In this document: one piece after another, positions 32,395 to 44,405 of the stretch
How the letters are laid out: each line of letters starts with the position of its first letter
How positions within the stretch are numbered: position 1 is the stretch's first letter
Source of the DNA: Prosopocoilus inquinatus
Lineage: Eukaryota; Arthropoda; Insecta; Coleoptera; Lucanidae
Reading direction: 5' to 3'
DNA: 64,000 bases
Assembly (NCBI GenBank): GCA_036172665.1
Contig: CM069876.1
Coordinates: 6,944,001-7,008,000 of the forward strand
Translations under genes and position numbers: made by a program
The notes under the pieces: model-generated
Seen by the model: the letters and a program-made list of their open reading frames with translations, nothing else
The model's database searches: none
Told to the model about the DNA's origin: nothing

Positions 32395-33777
32395 CAGGGT
32401 TTCCCAAGTTAAGTGGCCTATTAAAAGTTCTCAGGGAAAGGAACATGCAAACATTCTGAAAATTAACGCACCACCCTAGGAGGAAGTGATCTTTCAGAAT
32501 AAAATATTTGCACTTTTATATCACTTCCGGTTATAGCGGAAGTCGCCAATAACTTTCTTATTTTAAACGGAATGCTATACTTTTTATTGCAAATTCTGAT
32601 TCGACACGTTATTCCAAGCAAAAGTTGTTAAGGCCTCCGTATACTTAAATGTAACGGTTTTTGAGATATCTTCGAATATGTGAAAAAAAAATTATTTCGG
32701 TGGTTTTTCACTTAAGAAATGTATTTTCAATACTTTTGAATTTCAAGATTCAAGCTGCCTGTCGTTTGAGAGAATAATGTTCAGTCCTTCAAATCATATC
32801 CTAGTTATCACCAAAAACTCAGTTTTCGTAAATGGAATACGCTGTATATTTTTGCATCATGAAATGCAGAATCAAATTCTACATCGATTAGTAATAGCAT
32901 TCCCTATACCTATTTCCGACAGTTTTCGTGTTATCAATTATTGTTTCTTATAATGGCGTATTTTGGTAAAATTATGGTAATTTTTCACAGTAAGTGTCGA
33001 CAAAACAAAAACATTTATTAAGTTACAAGCTATGTTAACAAACGTGTACAAATAAAAAGCAACGAAATTAATAAAATAAAAAGGAATCGTAATGTTTAAT
33101 CTGCAAGAATTGGTATTTTTTGTGCAAAATTTCTACAAAGTGAGAGAGATAGTTTGCCATTGTAAGTATTTATTAGTTGATATGACTCTTGTCTCAGTTA
33201 CTTGCAAAATTTATACAGTATTTACAACCATATCATAGGGTCCCGAGAATAATAAATGATGCAAAAATGTACAGGGTGTTCCATTTATGTAAACTGATTT
33301 TTGGGCAGTTGAACAGTACAAGGTTCGACACCATATTTTGACCACTCTGTGAATTTTTCAATGATAACTAGGATATGATTTGAAAGACTGAACATTATTC
33401 TTTCAAGTTACAGTCAGCTTGAATCTGAAATTTGAAAGTGTCGTAAATACATCCTCTTAAATGAAAGGCCACCGAAATAATTTATTTCAGAAATTTGAAG
33501 AAATCTCAAAAATCGTTACATTTAAGTGTATGGAAATCTTAGCAACTTTTGCTTGGAATAGCGTGTTGAATCAGCATTTGTAATAAGAAGTACAGCATTC
33601 CGCTTAAAGTAAAAAAGTTGATGGCGACTTCCGGTATAACAGGAAGTGATATAAAAGTGAAAATATTTTATTCTGAAAGATCACTTCCTCCTAGGGCAGT
33701 GCGTTAATTTTCAGAATGTTTGTACCTGTTCCTTTCCCTGAGAACTTTTAATACGCCACTCAACTTGGGAGGCCCTG
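32395..33777. mobile_element. 1.38 kb foldback transposon, TA-flanked
   Basis: Ends CAGGGTTTCCCAAGTTAAGT and its complement, ending CCCTG at 33777, with TA at 32393-94 and 33778-79. Each arm is about 430-490 bp and carries the sub-terminal CACTTCCGGTTATAGCGGAAG motif. Its internal end TACAGGGTGTTCCATTTATG at 33272 is the kind of sequence found at termini of other elements here. The ~380 bp centre encodes nothing. Confidence 0.8.
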
Positions 33778-34829
33778 TATTTCAGTTACTATGTATTACA
33801 GGTGTATTTTCATTGAGACACTTCCTGATTTCTCCCTAGCCCAGGGGTTTCCAACCTTTCTTAATTCCTTACAAGAAAAATCTCCATCGACCCCGTTTCA
33901 AATTTTATTAATATTCTTAAAATAGTTATACAGTGCTTTTTGTAACTGTGGCCATAGGGATTAACGTGGTAAAAATTTTATCTCGTATTAACTTATGTTT
34001 GCTCAAAATTTTAAGCAAATTTCAGTTCTAATAACCATTTACATAATTTATTACAAATTACACATTCCCAGAGTAACAGCTGCATCATTGATTTAATTAT
34101 TTTAATATCAAATGTTGAAATTTTTAAGGAACAAATACTGATCGAATAGGTGAATTTAAGAGAGAAATTATGCACTGTCGTTTAAAATGTCTGAGTGATG
34201 AATTAATTTTTGGCTTTGATCTGCTCGATTCGTATTTGCTTCTTAATCATTTCAACTATAAATATTAAAATAATTAAATTAATAATACGTTTATTATATT
34301 AGTAATGTGTTTTTTGTAACAAATTAGAGTAACTGATTATTAAAGACCAAAATTTTTAGTAGAACATACGTTAACATGAGGCAAAATTTTTAGCATGAAA
34401 ATTCCTATGGCCACATTTAAAAAAGGCACTCTATATAGAATACTAATTCTATTTTACTTTAGTTAATTTTTTAATTACAAATCTATCGTATTTTGTCTTT
34501 ACATGATTCAGTTTGACTTTACTTTATATTTGAATTATCAGTTTGATTCCCTTTTTTCTTTTGTGCAAACTTTCGGTTAAAAATTTGTCAATGCTCTTGA
34601 ATTCGATTTGATTTACGTTAAGCGTTATAGAATTAGTATTTTTGTTTAATCTTCAACTCCGATCGTCTTTTGTTTTCTATTTTTAGTTCCTTATTTGACT
34701 TTATTTAATTTAATTCAATTTTAATATAACCGATTGATCGACCTGCCAATTTATCATCCTTCTGTTTCTGTATTTCATTTTTTTTGATTATATTTGATAT
34801 GAATTTACTTTTTTTAGTTATCAATTGAT

Positions 34830-35115
34830 CATTTCTTGTTTTATTTTTTTTTTACTTAATCGATTTCAGTATATTTTACATCTTAATCCTTAAAAATGAC
34901 AGGATTTAGATGTAAAATATACTAAAATCGATTAAATAAAAAAAATAAAACAAGAGACGATCAATTGATAACTAAATTTATAATACTTTACATCTTACCT
35001 GTCATTTTTTTTTCTTTTTGATTCAAGTTGAATCAAGAAGAAAAAAATGACAAGATTAAGATGTAAAATATACTAAAATCAATTAAATAAAAAAAATAAA
35101 ACAAGAGATGATCAA
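34830..35115. repeat. Nested AT-rich palindromes, three related units
   Basis: CTTAATCGATTTCAGTATATTTTACATCTTAA on one strand is followed by its complement (TAGATGTAAAATATACTAAAATCGATTAA). A third unit (AGATGTAAAATATACTAAAA) starts at about 35058. GATTCAAGTTGAATC at 35019 is another small hairpin. Confidence 0.6.
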
Positions 35116-35526
35116 TAACTACAAAAAATAAATTTTTTGATTATATTTTTCATTATTAACCTATCGGCTTTCTTCCTTAATATTTGATTTGACTTATTGT
35201 TAGTTTAACTTATTTTTATTTTTGTCCTATCTTCATCATTGTCCGTTGTTTAATTATTTATTATTATTTAATTTAATTATAACGTGAGAGAGAGCCAGCA
35301 ACTTCAAGTTTTATTAGATTTATTAAAGTACAGTTGTGTATAAGACATAAAAAGTTTTACTGAAATTGTGTTAGAATGTGATCATGCAGTTTAAAAACAG
35401 ATTATTACCACGTAACCAAATATGTATTATTACAAGCAACTAATTATTAGTTGCCAATTAAAGCTATCAAGGTAAAAATAGTGTCCTGTTTTCTATGATC
35501 GTCACTGTACAATGTTTAATTCAAAT

Positions 35527-35675
35527 TTATTTATTATTTGTAAATCTTCTTCTGTTTTAAATAAACTCTTATCTATAAATATTTTACATTTTTATATAAA
35601 TTATTGTTTGTAAATTTTCTACTTTTTAAATAAATTATTATTTGTAAATCTTCTACTTTTTTAAATAAATTATTC
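35527..35675 (+). repeat. Tandem repeat, ~34-35 bp period
   Basis: Units AAATTATTGTTTGTAAATTT (35598), AAATTATTATTTGTAAATCT (35632) and AAATTATTC (35667), with a diverged earlier unit at 35527. Confidence 0.65.
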
Positions 35676-35799
35676 ATACCCTCTAAAAGACCCCTAGAGG
35701 TTCGTCGACACCCAGCCAACCCCGTCAAACCCTTTCAAGTTCTCGTTGAGCCCCAAGGGATCCCTATCGATTCCGTTGGAAACCCTTGCTTTAGGATTT

Positions 35800-38700
35800 C
35801 CTTGACTTTTCACCAAAAAACTTCACTTTTGACTGTTTGAGTGACTTTTGTAATTTTAATATGAACAGTTTTTTCCTAATTTGATAATTTATTTCAGAAC
35901 AGAAATAATATGGTGTACAAAAATTGGTAACTTATTAATTTTATTATCACGTTTTACGGAGGAAGTTATTGAATAACATTTAAAAATCATACGAAATTAA
36001 TTTTAATAACATTCCTGTTTTTTCCAAAAATAATTAATTTTTTTAGAAAATAGAAAACGTAGTTTAGCATATATTTAAAACACCAAAAATATTTCTTTTG
36101 CTAAAGTAAGTAATTCTAAATTAAGTTTTCTTTTCTAATATTTAAAACAATTTTCTCTTTTCCAATTTTAGGAAATATATTTGTATTTAAATTTCCAATT
36201 ATTCAATTAATTTCACTTCCAGACTCTTCCCTGATGATGTGAACCTTCTTCTCTCTCAATTCCTTGACTTTTCCCGATAAGAATCCTGTATGAAATGCCT
36301 TTGATAGATTTATTTCTTCTATTTTCGCACTTGCATGACCTTAGTGAATACGCTCCTAACGGGTCGGACACTTATTCTAAATCACCATGTATGTATGTAT
36401 AGTGAAAGTAAAATAATACTGAAACGATATATTACATACAAGAAAAAACAAGACATTTTAAAAATAATTTAAACGCCGTTTTTTCACCAATTCATGGACA
36501 CCAAAACTTTGATGCAAAAGAAACTGTTCCAGGTTCCTTACATTATAAAACAAATTAATTTATATATTCGTCAAATTTACTGTTAATTTAAAATTACTAA
36601 AACATTTCCTTAAAATAAATGTATAACGACAGCACGAATGAGTTACTTAACTTAAGGTTTCTTAAAATTTAATTCAATTAATATTGAAAACTCAAATAAT
36701 ATAGAATATATAATTAGACTAACGAGTAACATCAAATCCTACAACTTTCCATAAATTAATTAGGTAGTTTGGAGAATTTTGGTCAAATTACATTTGGGTC
36801 ATTTAAATATCCGTAGTTTCTGAAGGAAACCGTGTTCCTTTAAGTCTGTTAAACGAATTACGGAATGGTACGTTTAAGTAAATCAGAATTAGTTTCATCG
36901 AGTTAGTTTTGAGTCGTCTTGTAAAATATTTGTTTTAAGTAATTTCTGCTATTGAAATATTGTTTGGTCAATCTATTTAAAAATTGTAAAATTGTATTAT
37001 ACAATCAAGTAAAGCATCCAATGAGTTTTTTTGCTAACTCAGAACATACCGTGTAAATATTCCTACGTTCAGTTTTAGAAAAAAAAAAAAGGTTCAATGG
37101 AGTTTCAATCAAGGAATAATAAATAAAGACCAACATTTTTTGAGGAATCAGTAATATTTATTTGCATAATTCCTTGGATACATTCTATGTGTTCACAAGA
37201 ATCAAGTTCTGTCAACAATTAAAATTTGCATAGAGTTAATACATATTAATGGTCAGTTGTTTTTATCAGAAGATAAAAACAAATTATTATTTTTTATTAT
37301 TATTAAGCAATAAGTTTATTACTTATATTATGTAGATGAGCAACACGATATTAATCAAAGTTCTAAAGCCTCCCTGCGCAAAAAAAAACATATTGAGAGC
37401 TCTTTCAACAGGACAAATGACTGGGAAGAATCAGCAAGTCATGACATCCTAATGGTGATTTGTTAGATGATAAATGGGCGAGATATATTTGAGAATAAAA
37501 TAAACAAATAAAAGTGCCCACGGAGAGAAGTTCGAACAGAAAAGGTTCCACCAAGTTTGGATGTTATATGCACCCACCCACAGCAAAATCGCTGCGAGTA
37601 AATCGTTTCGAGTTGCAATTAACTCGATGTTAATTGTAGTAAATCTTTTGTGTATTCTAAGAATTAACAGTTCAATTACCGAGAGTTTACCCACTCGTTT
37701 ATGCAAATTAAAGGGTAAATCCGACTATGCATAATATAAAAACTATTTGAAGCAGCAACGGTCGTGCTTTGTTGGGTCCAAAGTTATGTTACTATTAAGA
37801 CTGACTGCGATACTAGTTTAAAGTTGCTGCATTAAAAGTTCGGAATTACAGCTATTATTCAGCAGTATTTATAGGCCATAGCTACAACACCAAATTCGAT
37901 GTTTTTCAAGACATTTAAATATATTTTACCTGGAAAGTTTACTCCATTAAATGTCGTTTTAACTAAGAAGTTACAAGGATTGCTTCAAGCATTTTTGGTT
38001 AAAAGATTTAAAATTTGCAGTTATCTCACTAATACGTACCTACTCATTTTGTTGTAATAAAACCTCTGAGAAATTACTTGCTCGACTCTACTATAAGTTT
38101 ACTCGTCCTAACTAACATCCAGATATTTTCATTAAGTCGGGTGAAGTGTCATTTGTGCGCACATAACCGCTATATTCTACGAATTTATTGTTGTGGATGT
38201 AAGGTAGTTTGGAACAGTCTTTGTTCGTATATTATAATGTGGTGTCGACTCACTGGATTTATATTTCTCTCTTTCGAGTATGATCAACTGCAGTGAGTTG
38301 AGTATAAACGGGATACACACACACATATACCCACTTCAAAGAAAAACAAACGCACATTTAAATTGATAATTTAAAATTTAGATTTTAATTTCGCCCCGTG
38401 GCGCAGCCATGCATATTTACAAGAACGGGAAAGTGGATTTTATATCGAGGTAAAGTAACTCGAGGATAGTAATAAACTCATAAATATGTTCAGACACGCA
38501 ATAAATTTAGAACTCGGATAAAACAAGACACGCCAATTATAAATTACAAGAATAATTACCGGGGTGATGTGAACATGGAGGTGTTGTATCCGTCATTACG
38601 CAGGTAAACACTTTTTAGATTCTTGCTTGCTAACTGAAGCATAGCAACATGCATTTTACCAAGACGTTGTTTCTTATCTAAATTGTAGTGTAAACTGCGT

Positions 38701-39165
38701 CTTGATAAAATGCACGTTACTATACATGTAACGATATCGACGTAACGGAAATCAGATACATGATAATTTAAAGTAGTGTGAAAGATTCGGTGTACATTAG
38801 TGTTCGACCAAATATTCGGTTTCGACCTGAAAATTTCAAATTATAAAGTGCATTTGCTTTGCTTGACGTAAAAAAGCTATCTCTAAAATACCAATGTTCT
38901 TGTTCTTGCAATAAAGTTTCTTTAATTTCAATTATTAATAAGCAAAACTATTAATCTAGACTTTAGTGTCACTATCTCTAACTTACTTTGAATAAGTTTC
39001 GGTCGGATACATTATGACTGTCAGAAAGTCGGACACATATGGGAAATTATAAATAAAAACACATTTAAATGCTGATACAGAAAGTATTAAGCAGTGTAAG
39101 ACTGCTTATCAAACTTATATGCAAGCAACTGTTTTCTTTTCGTTTCTGGCGCCGGAGTTGCTTCG
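35800..39165. other. No gene recognised
   Basis: AT-rich to about 37400. 37450-38600 is of higher complexity and appears single-copy. The frames at 37449-37706 (minus) and 38078-38296 (plus) have no recognised motif. Short GTATGTATGTAT and CACACACACA runs occur at about 36393 and 38313. Confidence 0.35.
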
Positions 39166-39167
39166 TG

Positions 39168-39690
39168 ATCAGGCCTAGGTGCATTTTAGGCGGAAGGTTT
39201 GGTTAAATATACGAGGAACTACTAATATGCTGAAGTGATCATAGCCGGAAAACGTTCGAATCTTTAACGCAACTGCCCCGTAAAACCAAAACAATAAACC
39301 AGTCGAAGCCAAAGGAGTCTATGCGGCACGCAGTAACCACTACAGTTCTGGTCGACTGGATATAAAAACTTGTTTACATAATCGATTCATTCCGAAACGA
39401 ACTCGCATTTTTTTTGCAGTGACGGCGCTATAATTGATATGAATTAAATGTATTATGCCAGCCTTTACATTAAAGAATTATAATGTTTTCGTAATTATTA
39501 ATTTAAAAGAAACTATAAAGACAATTATGTTACACACGTAATTTACATGAAACGGTTGCTTCTGATGCAATGAGCGCGAGGGTGAGAGCGCCTCGGGCAT
39601 AAAAGCCGTTCAGCGGCGACGTTGAAATCTACGCCGCTGCTTTGTTTATCTTTATACTGGTGTTTATCAGATATCCTAGAAATGTCCGAG
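39168..39690 (+). repeat. ~0.5 kb dispersed repeat, plus-oriented copy
   Basis: From ATCAGGCCTAGGTGCATTTT to ATATCCTAGAAATGTCCGAG this matches the complement of 43943-44405 throughout. Shared blocks include CTGGTCGACTGGATATAAAA, TCTGATGCAATGAGCGCGAG and CGCCGCTGCTTTGTTTATC. It holds two TATAAAA-like boxes and no frame. The pair could be terminal repeats of a ~5.2 kb element, two solo LTR-like units, or two MITE copies in opposite orientation. Confidence 0.75.
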
Positions 39691-40081
39691 CCTTATTCGT
39701 GATATACAAAGTGACAAAGTAATGGTTCCGATTAGTTTTTAATGGTAATACGTTGGAGTCAGGTTTTATACAGGATGACTAGTAAGTCGACGTATTCATT
39801 TGAGAGAGTGTTAGTACAGTTCATTTGCAATTGATTTGACCATATTATGCATTTTACAAAATACAATAGTGACAATAGTATTAGTATTAGTATTATCTAA
39901 CCGTAGATCTCAAAGAGATATCGGCATCGTCAAGTGTATATATGTATATACCTGTCAATGATATGTAAATTAACGGACAAAATCTTTGTACTCATAGAAA
40001 CAGCAATCTAACAGAAACGTCATTAATTTTTGTTTAAAACTAGTCAAAGACATTGGCATTGTTAAGGAAGTAGGCAATGTT

Positions 40082-40321
40082 TTGTTTTGGACAATTTATT
40101 ATTTATTTATTTTAGGCAGCGATAGCAAAAAGAATAAAAGGGAAAATTTGGTAAATAAAGCTGCAATAGGTGAATTGAAAAAACGTACTTTAGGTGAAAT
40201 GAAGTTTGACCAAATGGCTTTATTTCTAATGAAACGAAAATATATGCAGAGATCTGTAAAAACTAAAAATCTGAAAAGAGGTATTTTACCTAAGATTAGG
40301 TCCTTAAATTTAATGTTCTAA
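40082..40321 (+). CDS. Hypothetical 79-codon frame
   Basis: A Lys/Arg-rich frame, SDSKKNKRENLVNKAAIGEL followed by MKFDQMALFLMKRKYMQRS, predicted largely helical in its first half. I do not recognise it. It lies between the two inverted 0.5 kb repeats and could be a transposon-protein fragment or chance. Confidence 0.15.
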   Translation: MFWTIYYLFILGSDSKKNKRENLVNKAAIGELKKRTLGEMKFDQMALFLMKRKYMQRSVKTKNLKRGILPKIRSLNLMF

Positions 40322-40402
40322 AATGCAACAACTTATCTTTTACTGATATACTGTGTTATACTGTTATGCTATGAAAATTAAATGATTTTAATTAAAAATT
40401 AA

Positions 40403-40470
40403 AAATTTAATAATAATATACCTGGGTTCAAAATTTAATAATAATATACCTAGGTTCAAAATTTAATATG
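40403..40470 (+). repeat. 28 bp tandem repeat, ~2.4 copies
   Basis: AAATTTAATAATAATATACC starts at 40403 and 40431, and a partial third copy at 40459. The only difference within the full units is GGG versus AGG. Confidence 0.8.
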
Positions 40471-40624
40471 AGAAAAGAAACTGTCCACTACCTTACCCGC
40501 AGTTCGGGAAATTCTCCGTAATTTGGCAACACTGGTTGTTAGAGTAGATTTTAAAAACGATTGGCGCTAGCTAAATATTATTCATGAGGTAAGGCAATGG
40601 TTAAATTAAGCTGAATAAACCTTC

Positions 40625-40700
40625 GAGGGGCGAGGCCCCTCAGGCCGCAAGGCCGTAGGCGATGGCCCCCGTCGCCCACGCCTTACGCCGCTTCTGACCC
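40625..40700. repeat. GC-rich hAT-end-like segment
   Basis: The segment CGAGGGGCGAGGCCCCTC is self-complementary and is followed by GGCCGCAAGGCCGTAGGCG, in an otherwise AT-rich context. AAGGCCGCAAGG also occurs at about 46808. Confidence 0.3.
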
Positions 40701-41155
40701 AATGAATACCATGTGGCATCATAGTCTCGTTTATAGATTTTTTTGGACTTGGGTCTCACGTCTTCAAATTTTTAAATTCTGCAACTAATATAACATAAGA
40801 ATTAAGGTTTGATATCCCCAAAAAAAGGTCTTTTTTTGGACAACCTTTAATAAGTATATGTTGCATTTTTGCAGGATTACAAGAATCTTCTGCTATTCGA
40901 AATTACGTTCTGATGGAACAGAAACTATTTTCTAAAAGAAACAGCAAAGTATAATAGATCGGAAGTAAAACAAATTTTATTTATTTACAACATGTTTGCT
41001 TGAGAAATTTTCAATATGTATTTTGTTCCAGTGAAAGATTCTATGAATATTGAACGGGGAAGTCCAGTGCTGTAAGCAAATTTCCATAGACGCCAATATT
41101 TATTTTTCTCATTACTCATCCTACATGGATTTTTACAATAAAATGATTGAATAGT

Positions 41156-41205
41156 TTAAACAGCGACATCTTACGATCGCTTTTTGACCTAATAGAACGA
41201 TTTTT
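41156..41205 (+). repeat. Hammerhead repeat family 1, truncated copy C
   Basis: AAACAGCGACATCTTACGAT and CGCTTTTTGACCTAA match the first module. The copy stops before the ribozyme module. Confidence 0.75.
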
Positions 41206-42180
41206 TTAAATAAAATTATCATTGCAGAAGAGAATGGTATCAAACCTTGACGTTTGAAAGTTTGTTTAATTCGATTTTCGGATTATTTTTTTAATGCATC
41301 GTAATGGATGACGTGCACAGAAGTCATATTTACACCATTAAAGGAACAGTGATGTCTCACTAATTGACAATTTCCGATAGGCGCGTCTACTAGCAGCAAC
41401 CTATAGATCACTAATGGGGTCACTCACCGCCGCCCGCAATCGCCAAACCAAAATACGCCATGCCGCATGCACACGATGATTTGCGTGCGCCATTTCCGAA
41501 CAATGCCGTTATTGCAAAAGCTACATTTGATTTACGTGGGACACGGCGTGCATAAACAACGTTAAAAACATATACACCATCATTAGCGTCAATTAATGGT
41601 TCATGAATTGATACGCTCATTAATTATTCATATTTACCGCAGTTTTACTGCAGTCCTCGTTTTTATTATTAATGCTCGTCGTTTTCAGCGCTTTCAATTA
41701 AATTATGGTACACATGAAACGGTTCTAGCCTCGTATGTACACATGGTAGGATTTTGTTATCCTTTGCCTACACATTATGCAACTTTCTTTACTACGGAGT
41801 ATTATAAATCGTCGGCGTTCTCCTAAACTATATCCGGGAGGATTCAAAACTTAATTGTCTAGTTCGAACCATTATAAGAAGATCAAGGACATTTAATTTT
41901 AACGATGTCATATGTCTTAACTTAACTAGGCGCAATAACACATTCAAATTTCATTAATTTTTTATGGCAGTATAAAAGGAAGATTCCACGTTGTAAACTT
42001 TTTGTTCAGTTGTAAAAACAATTTGGTTAAAAGTAAGAAAAAAAAAAACATAATTAAAGTATCTAAGGGAAGGAAGACTAGGGAAGAACATTGTCAAGTT
42101 CACAGTAAAATCCTTATTTAGCTAAGACATGATGATATTTTATTCGCTAGCCGCCTGAGACCTGAAATTTATCAATCTTG
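41206..42180. other. No gene recognised
   Basis: 41330-41850 appears single-copy. Opposing 66- and 76-codon frames around 41420-41826 show no motif. The rest is AT-rich. Confidence 0.35.
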
Positions 42181-43299
42181 TGTTACGTGGGCTGGTCGAA
42201 AAGTTTCTGGAAACGGTATGAAAAAACGCATATGAAATTTGGTAAACGGTATCATTGTTTTTCGAAGTATTCGCCTTTGACGTCAATACACTTTTGCATA
42301 CGCTCGAACCAATTTCTAAAGCACATTTCCACTCTAAAGATGGTACCTCAGAAAGCAGTGTCCGGAATGTTTCAACCGCGGCTTCAGCCGACGAAAATCG
42401 CTCACCACGCATTTTAGTTTTGATATTTAGGAACAAAAAGAAATCATTAGGTGATAAATCAGGTGAATATGGACAATGAGTCATTAATTCAATATTTTTG
42501 TTGGATAAAAAATCAACTGTTTGACGGGCTGAGTGAGAGCTGGCGTTGTCATGATGGAGAATAATTCGCCGATTTCGATTGTTTCTTCTTATTTGATCGA
42601 TGACTTCCGGCAAACAAATTGTAGTATACCAATCAGCATTCACGGTTCTTCGATCCTCTAAAGCCACGGTTGCTACATGTCCAGTTAAACCAAAGAAACA
42701 AGCAATCATTTGCTTCGCAGCACTGCGTGAACGGACAACTTTTGTTGGTTTTGGTTCATTTTGCAATACCCAAACGGTAGATTGTTGTTTACTTTCTGGC
42801 TCGTATGAATAGATCCACGTTTCGTCACCAGTAACGATGTTATAAACTAAATTTGAACGACCCCCATTGATTTCTTGATCATTTCTTCGCACCATTTGAC
42901 ACGACCCTGCTTTTGCGCTTCTGTTAAATTATGTGGGATCCAACGACTGCAAAGCCTTCGTACGTTCAAATGATCATACAAAATCTGGTGTATTGCTTTC
43001 ATGTCAATGCGTAAGGATGCTTGAATCTCACGGTATGTCACATGTCGATCTCGCTCAAGCATTTCACGCACAGCATCTACAATAGTGGCAACAACAGTTG
43101 ATGGACGACCTTCACGAAATTCGTCACTGAGAGAGGTACGTCCACGCTGAAATTCGGCAAACCAATTATAAACACTGCTCTTTGATGGTGCTTTATCTCC
43201 AAAAGCCAAATGAAACCGATCGAGACATTGTTTCGGCGTTAGACCACATTTGAAATCGTAAAAAATCATGGCACGAAAATTTTCACGCAAGATTTCCAT
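42140..43299 (-). pseudogene. Mariner DD34D transposase with one frameshift
   Basis: Start MEILRENFRAMIFYDFKCGL; N-terminal HTH (LTPKQCLDRFHLAFGDKAPS). The second HTH region is VTYREIQASLRIDMKAIHQI. WIPHNLTEAQK is the equivalent of the mariner WVPHEL motif. Near 42870 the frame breaks, consistent with loss of one base just before a GGGGG run. In the next frame come VTGDETWIYSYEPESKQQST (first Asp), LHHDNASSHSARQT (second Asp) and CPYSPDLSPNDFFLF (third Asp, 34 residues on). All catalytic residues are present. The second frame has no stop before the terminal repeat and runs through it into flanking DNA (TVSRNFSTSPRNT is repeat-encoded), so the normal stop may be lost. A single-base sequencing error in the homopolymer region cannot be excluded. 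Confidence 0.88.
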
Positions 43300-43472
43300 G
43301 TTTACACAAAATTACTTTTTCTCAAATGCTGTACAAACAAAACTAGTTCACTTGGATAGGAACTGTCAATAGAATTACATGCGAAAAACATCAAATTTTT
43401 CAAATATGACAGTTGATAAACACTAACAATTCTAGACCTACTAGATTCCAGAAAATTTTCCAGCAGCCCACG
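42186..43472 (-). mobile_element. Mariner (DD34D) element, nearly intact, 1287 bp
   Basis: The left end CGTGGGCTGGTCGAAAAGTT and the right end, as complement CGTGGGCTGCTGGAAAATTT, form ~28 bp imperfect terminal repeats. TA lies at 42184-85 and 43473-74. Length and layout are those of classic mariner elements. The single gene is on the minus strand. Confidence 0.9.
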
Positions 43473-43569
43473 TATTAGTTATAACAAGTCATCATTTAAT
43501 ATAAAAAAAGTGGTTGCAGATTGGTAGCTGACTATAATAACAATAAGTAAAAAGTTTTTTTAAACTTGA

Positions 43570-43690
43570 AACGGATAAAATTATGAAGGGAAAACACTCA
43601 ACGTTTTGCTGTTGACTTCGTCCTGACGAAGCTATTAATAAATAGCGAAACGTTGAGTGTTCTCCCTTCATAATTTTATCCGCTACAAGT
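43570..43690. repeat. Hammerhead-like repeat family 3, head-to-head pair
   Basis: On the plus strand: CTGACGA (43623-43629), an extra A, a six-pair hairpin GCTATT/AATAGC with AATA loop, then GAAACGTTGAGTG. The outer arms CGGATAAAATTATGAAGGG and CCCTTCATAATTTTATCCG are exact complements, so a second, partly deleted unit reads on the minus strand. CTTCGTC and GACGAAG pair across the junction. Stem I is not well formed (two pairs), so catalysis is doubtful. Confidence 0.5.
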
Positions 43691-43942
43691 ATAAAAGAAA
43701 ACTTTTTACTTACGATTTTCATCGGACAAGAATCAACTTCAATTATAATAACAATAATAAAAATAATAAATATACAGTGTCCCAGCGCTACGAGGAAGGA
43801 CGAAAATGGTATTTTATCCGCATTTTATCAAAAAACTTTGTTAACGAAAGTTGTGCAGGCCCATATTCTGCACAATTTAAAATTTTCAATTTATTTTCAA
43901 CTCTACAAGAATTTCATTATTAAGTTACACGTTAAAGTTATG

Positions 43943-44405
43943 ATTAAGGGTCGGACATACCTAGGATATCTGGTAAAAACCAGTATAAAGATAAACAAAG
44001 CAGCGGCGTAGATTTCAACGCCGTCGCTGAACGGCTTTTATTCCGAGGCACTTTAACCCTCGCGCTCATTGCATCAGAAGCAACCGTTTGATGTAAATTA
44101 CGTGTGTAACATAATTCCCTTTATAGTTTCTTTCAAATTAATAATTATGAAAACATTATAATTCTTTAATGTAGCGAGATCATTTCGGAATGAATCGATT
44201 ATGTAAACAAGTTTTTATATCCAGTCGACCAGAACTGTAGTCGTTACTGCGTGCAGCATAAATTTGTCGGTTTATTGTTTTGTTTTTACAGGGCAGACGC
44301 GTTAGAGATTCGAACTTTTTCCGATTATGATCGCTTCAGCATATTAATAGTTCCTCGTATATTTAACGAAACCTTACGCCTAAAATGCGCCTGGGCCTGG
44401 TTATG
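43943..44405 (-). repeat. ~0.5 kb dispersed repeat, minus-oriented copy
   Basis: Reverse complement of 39168-39690 with scattered substitutions and a ~60 bp gap relative to it around the TTTTTTTGCAGTGACGGCG segment. Both copies end at the same bases (GTCCGA-CCTTA inner, CCAGGC outer). Confidence 0.75.

Larger units (their letters stand above)
33842..35790. mobile_element. hAT-like remnant (tentative)
   Basis: CAGGGGTTTCCAACCTTT at 33842 has the form of hAT terminal repeats. The opposite end, read as complement, is CAAGGGTTTCCAACGG near 35790. The interior is AT-rich, without transposase, and contains the palindrome array at 34830-35110 and the tandem repeat at 35527-35675. No clear 8 bp target duplication is visible. 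Confidence 0.4.

Noticed and set aside
36225..36260. CTGATGATG string as a hammerhead core
   Set aside because: No GAAA or stem II partner follows.
39880..39897. AGTATT triple repeat as a regulatory array
   Set aside because: Three short units only; ordinary microsatellite in AT-rich DNA.
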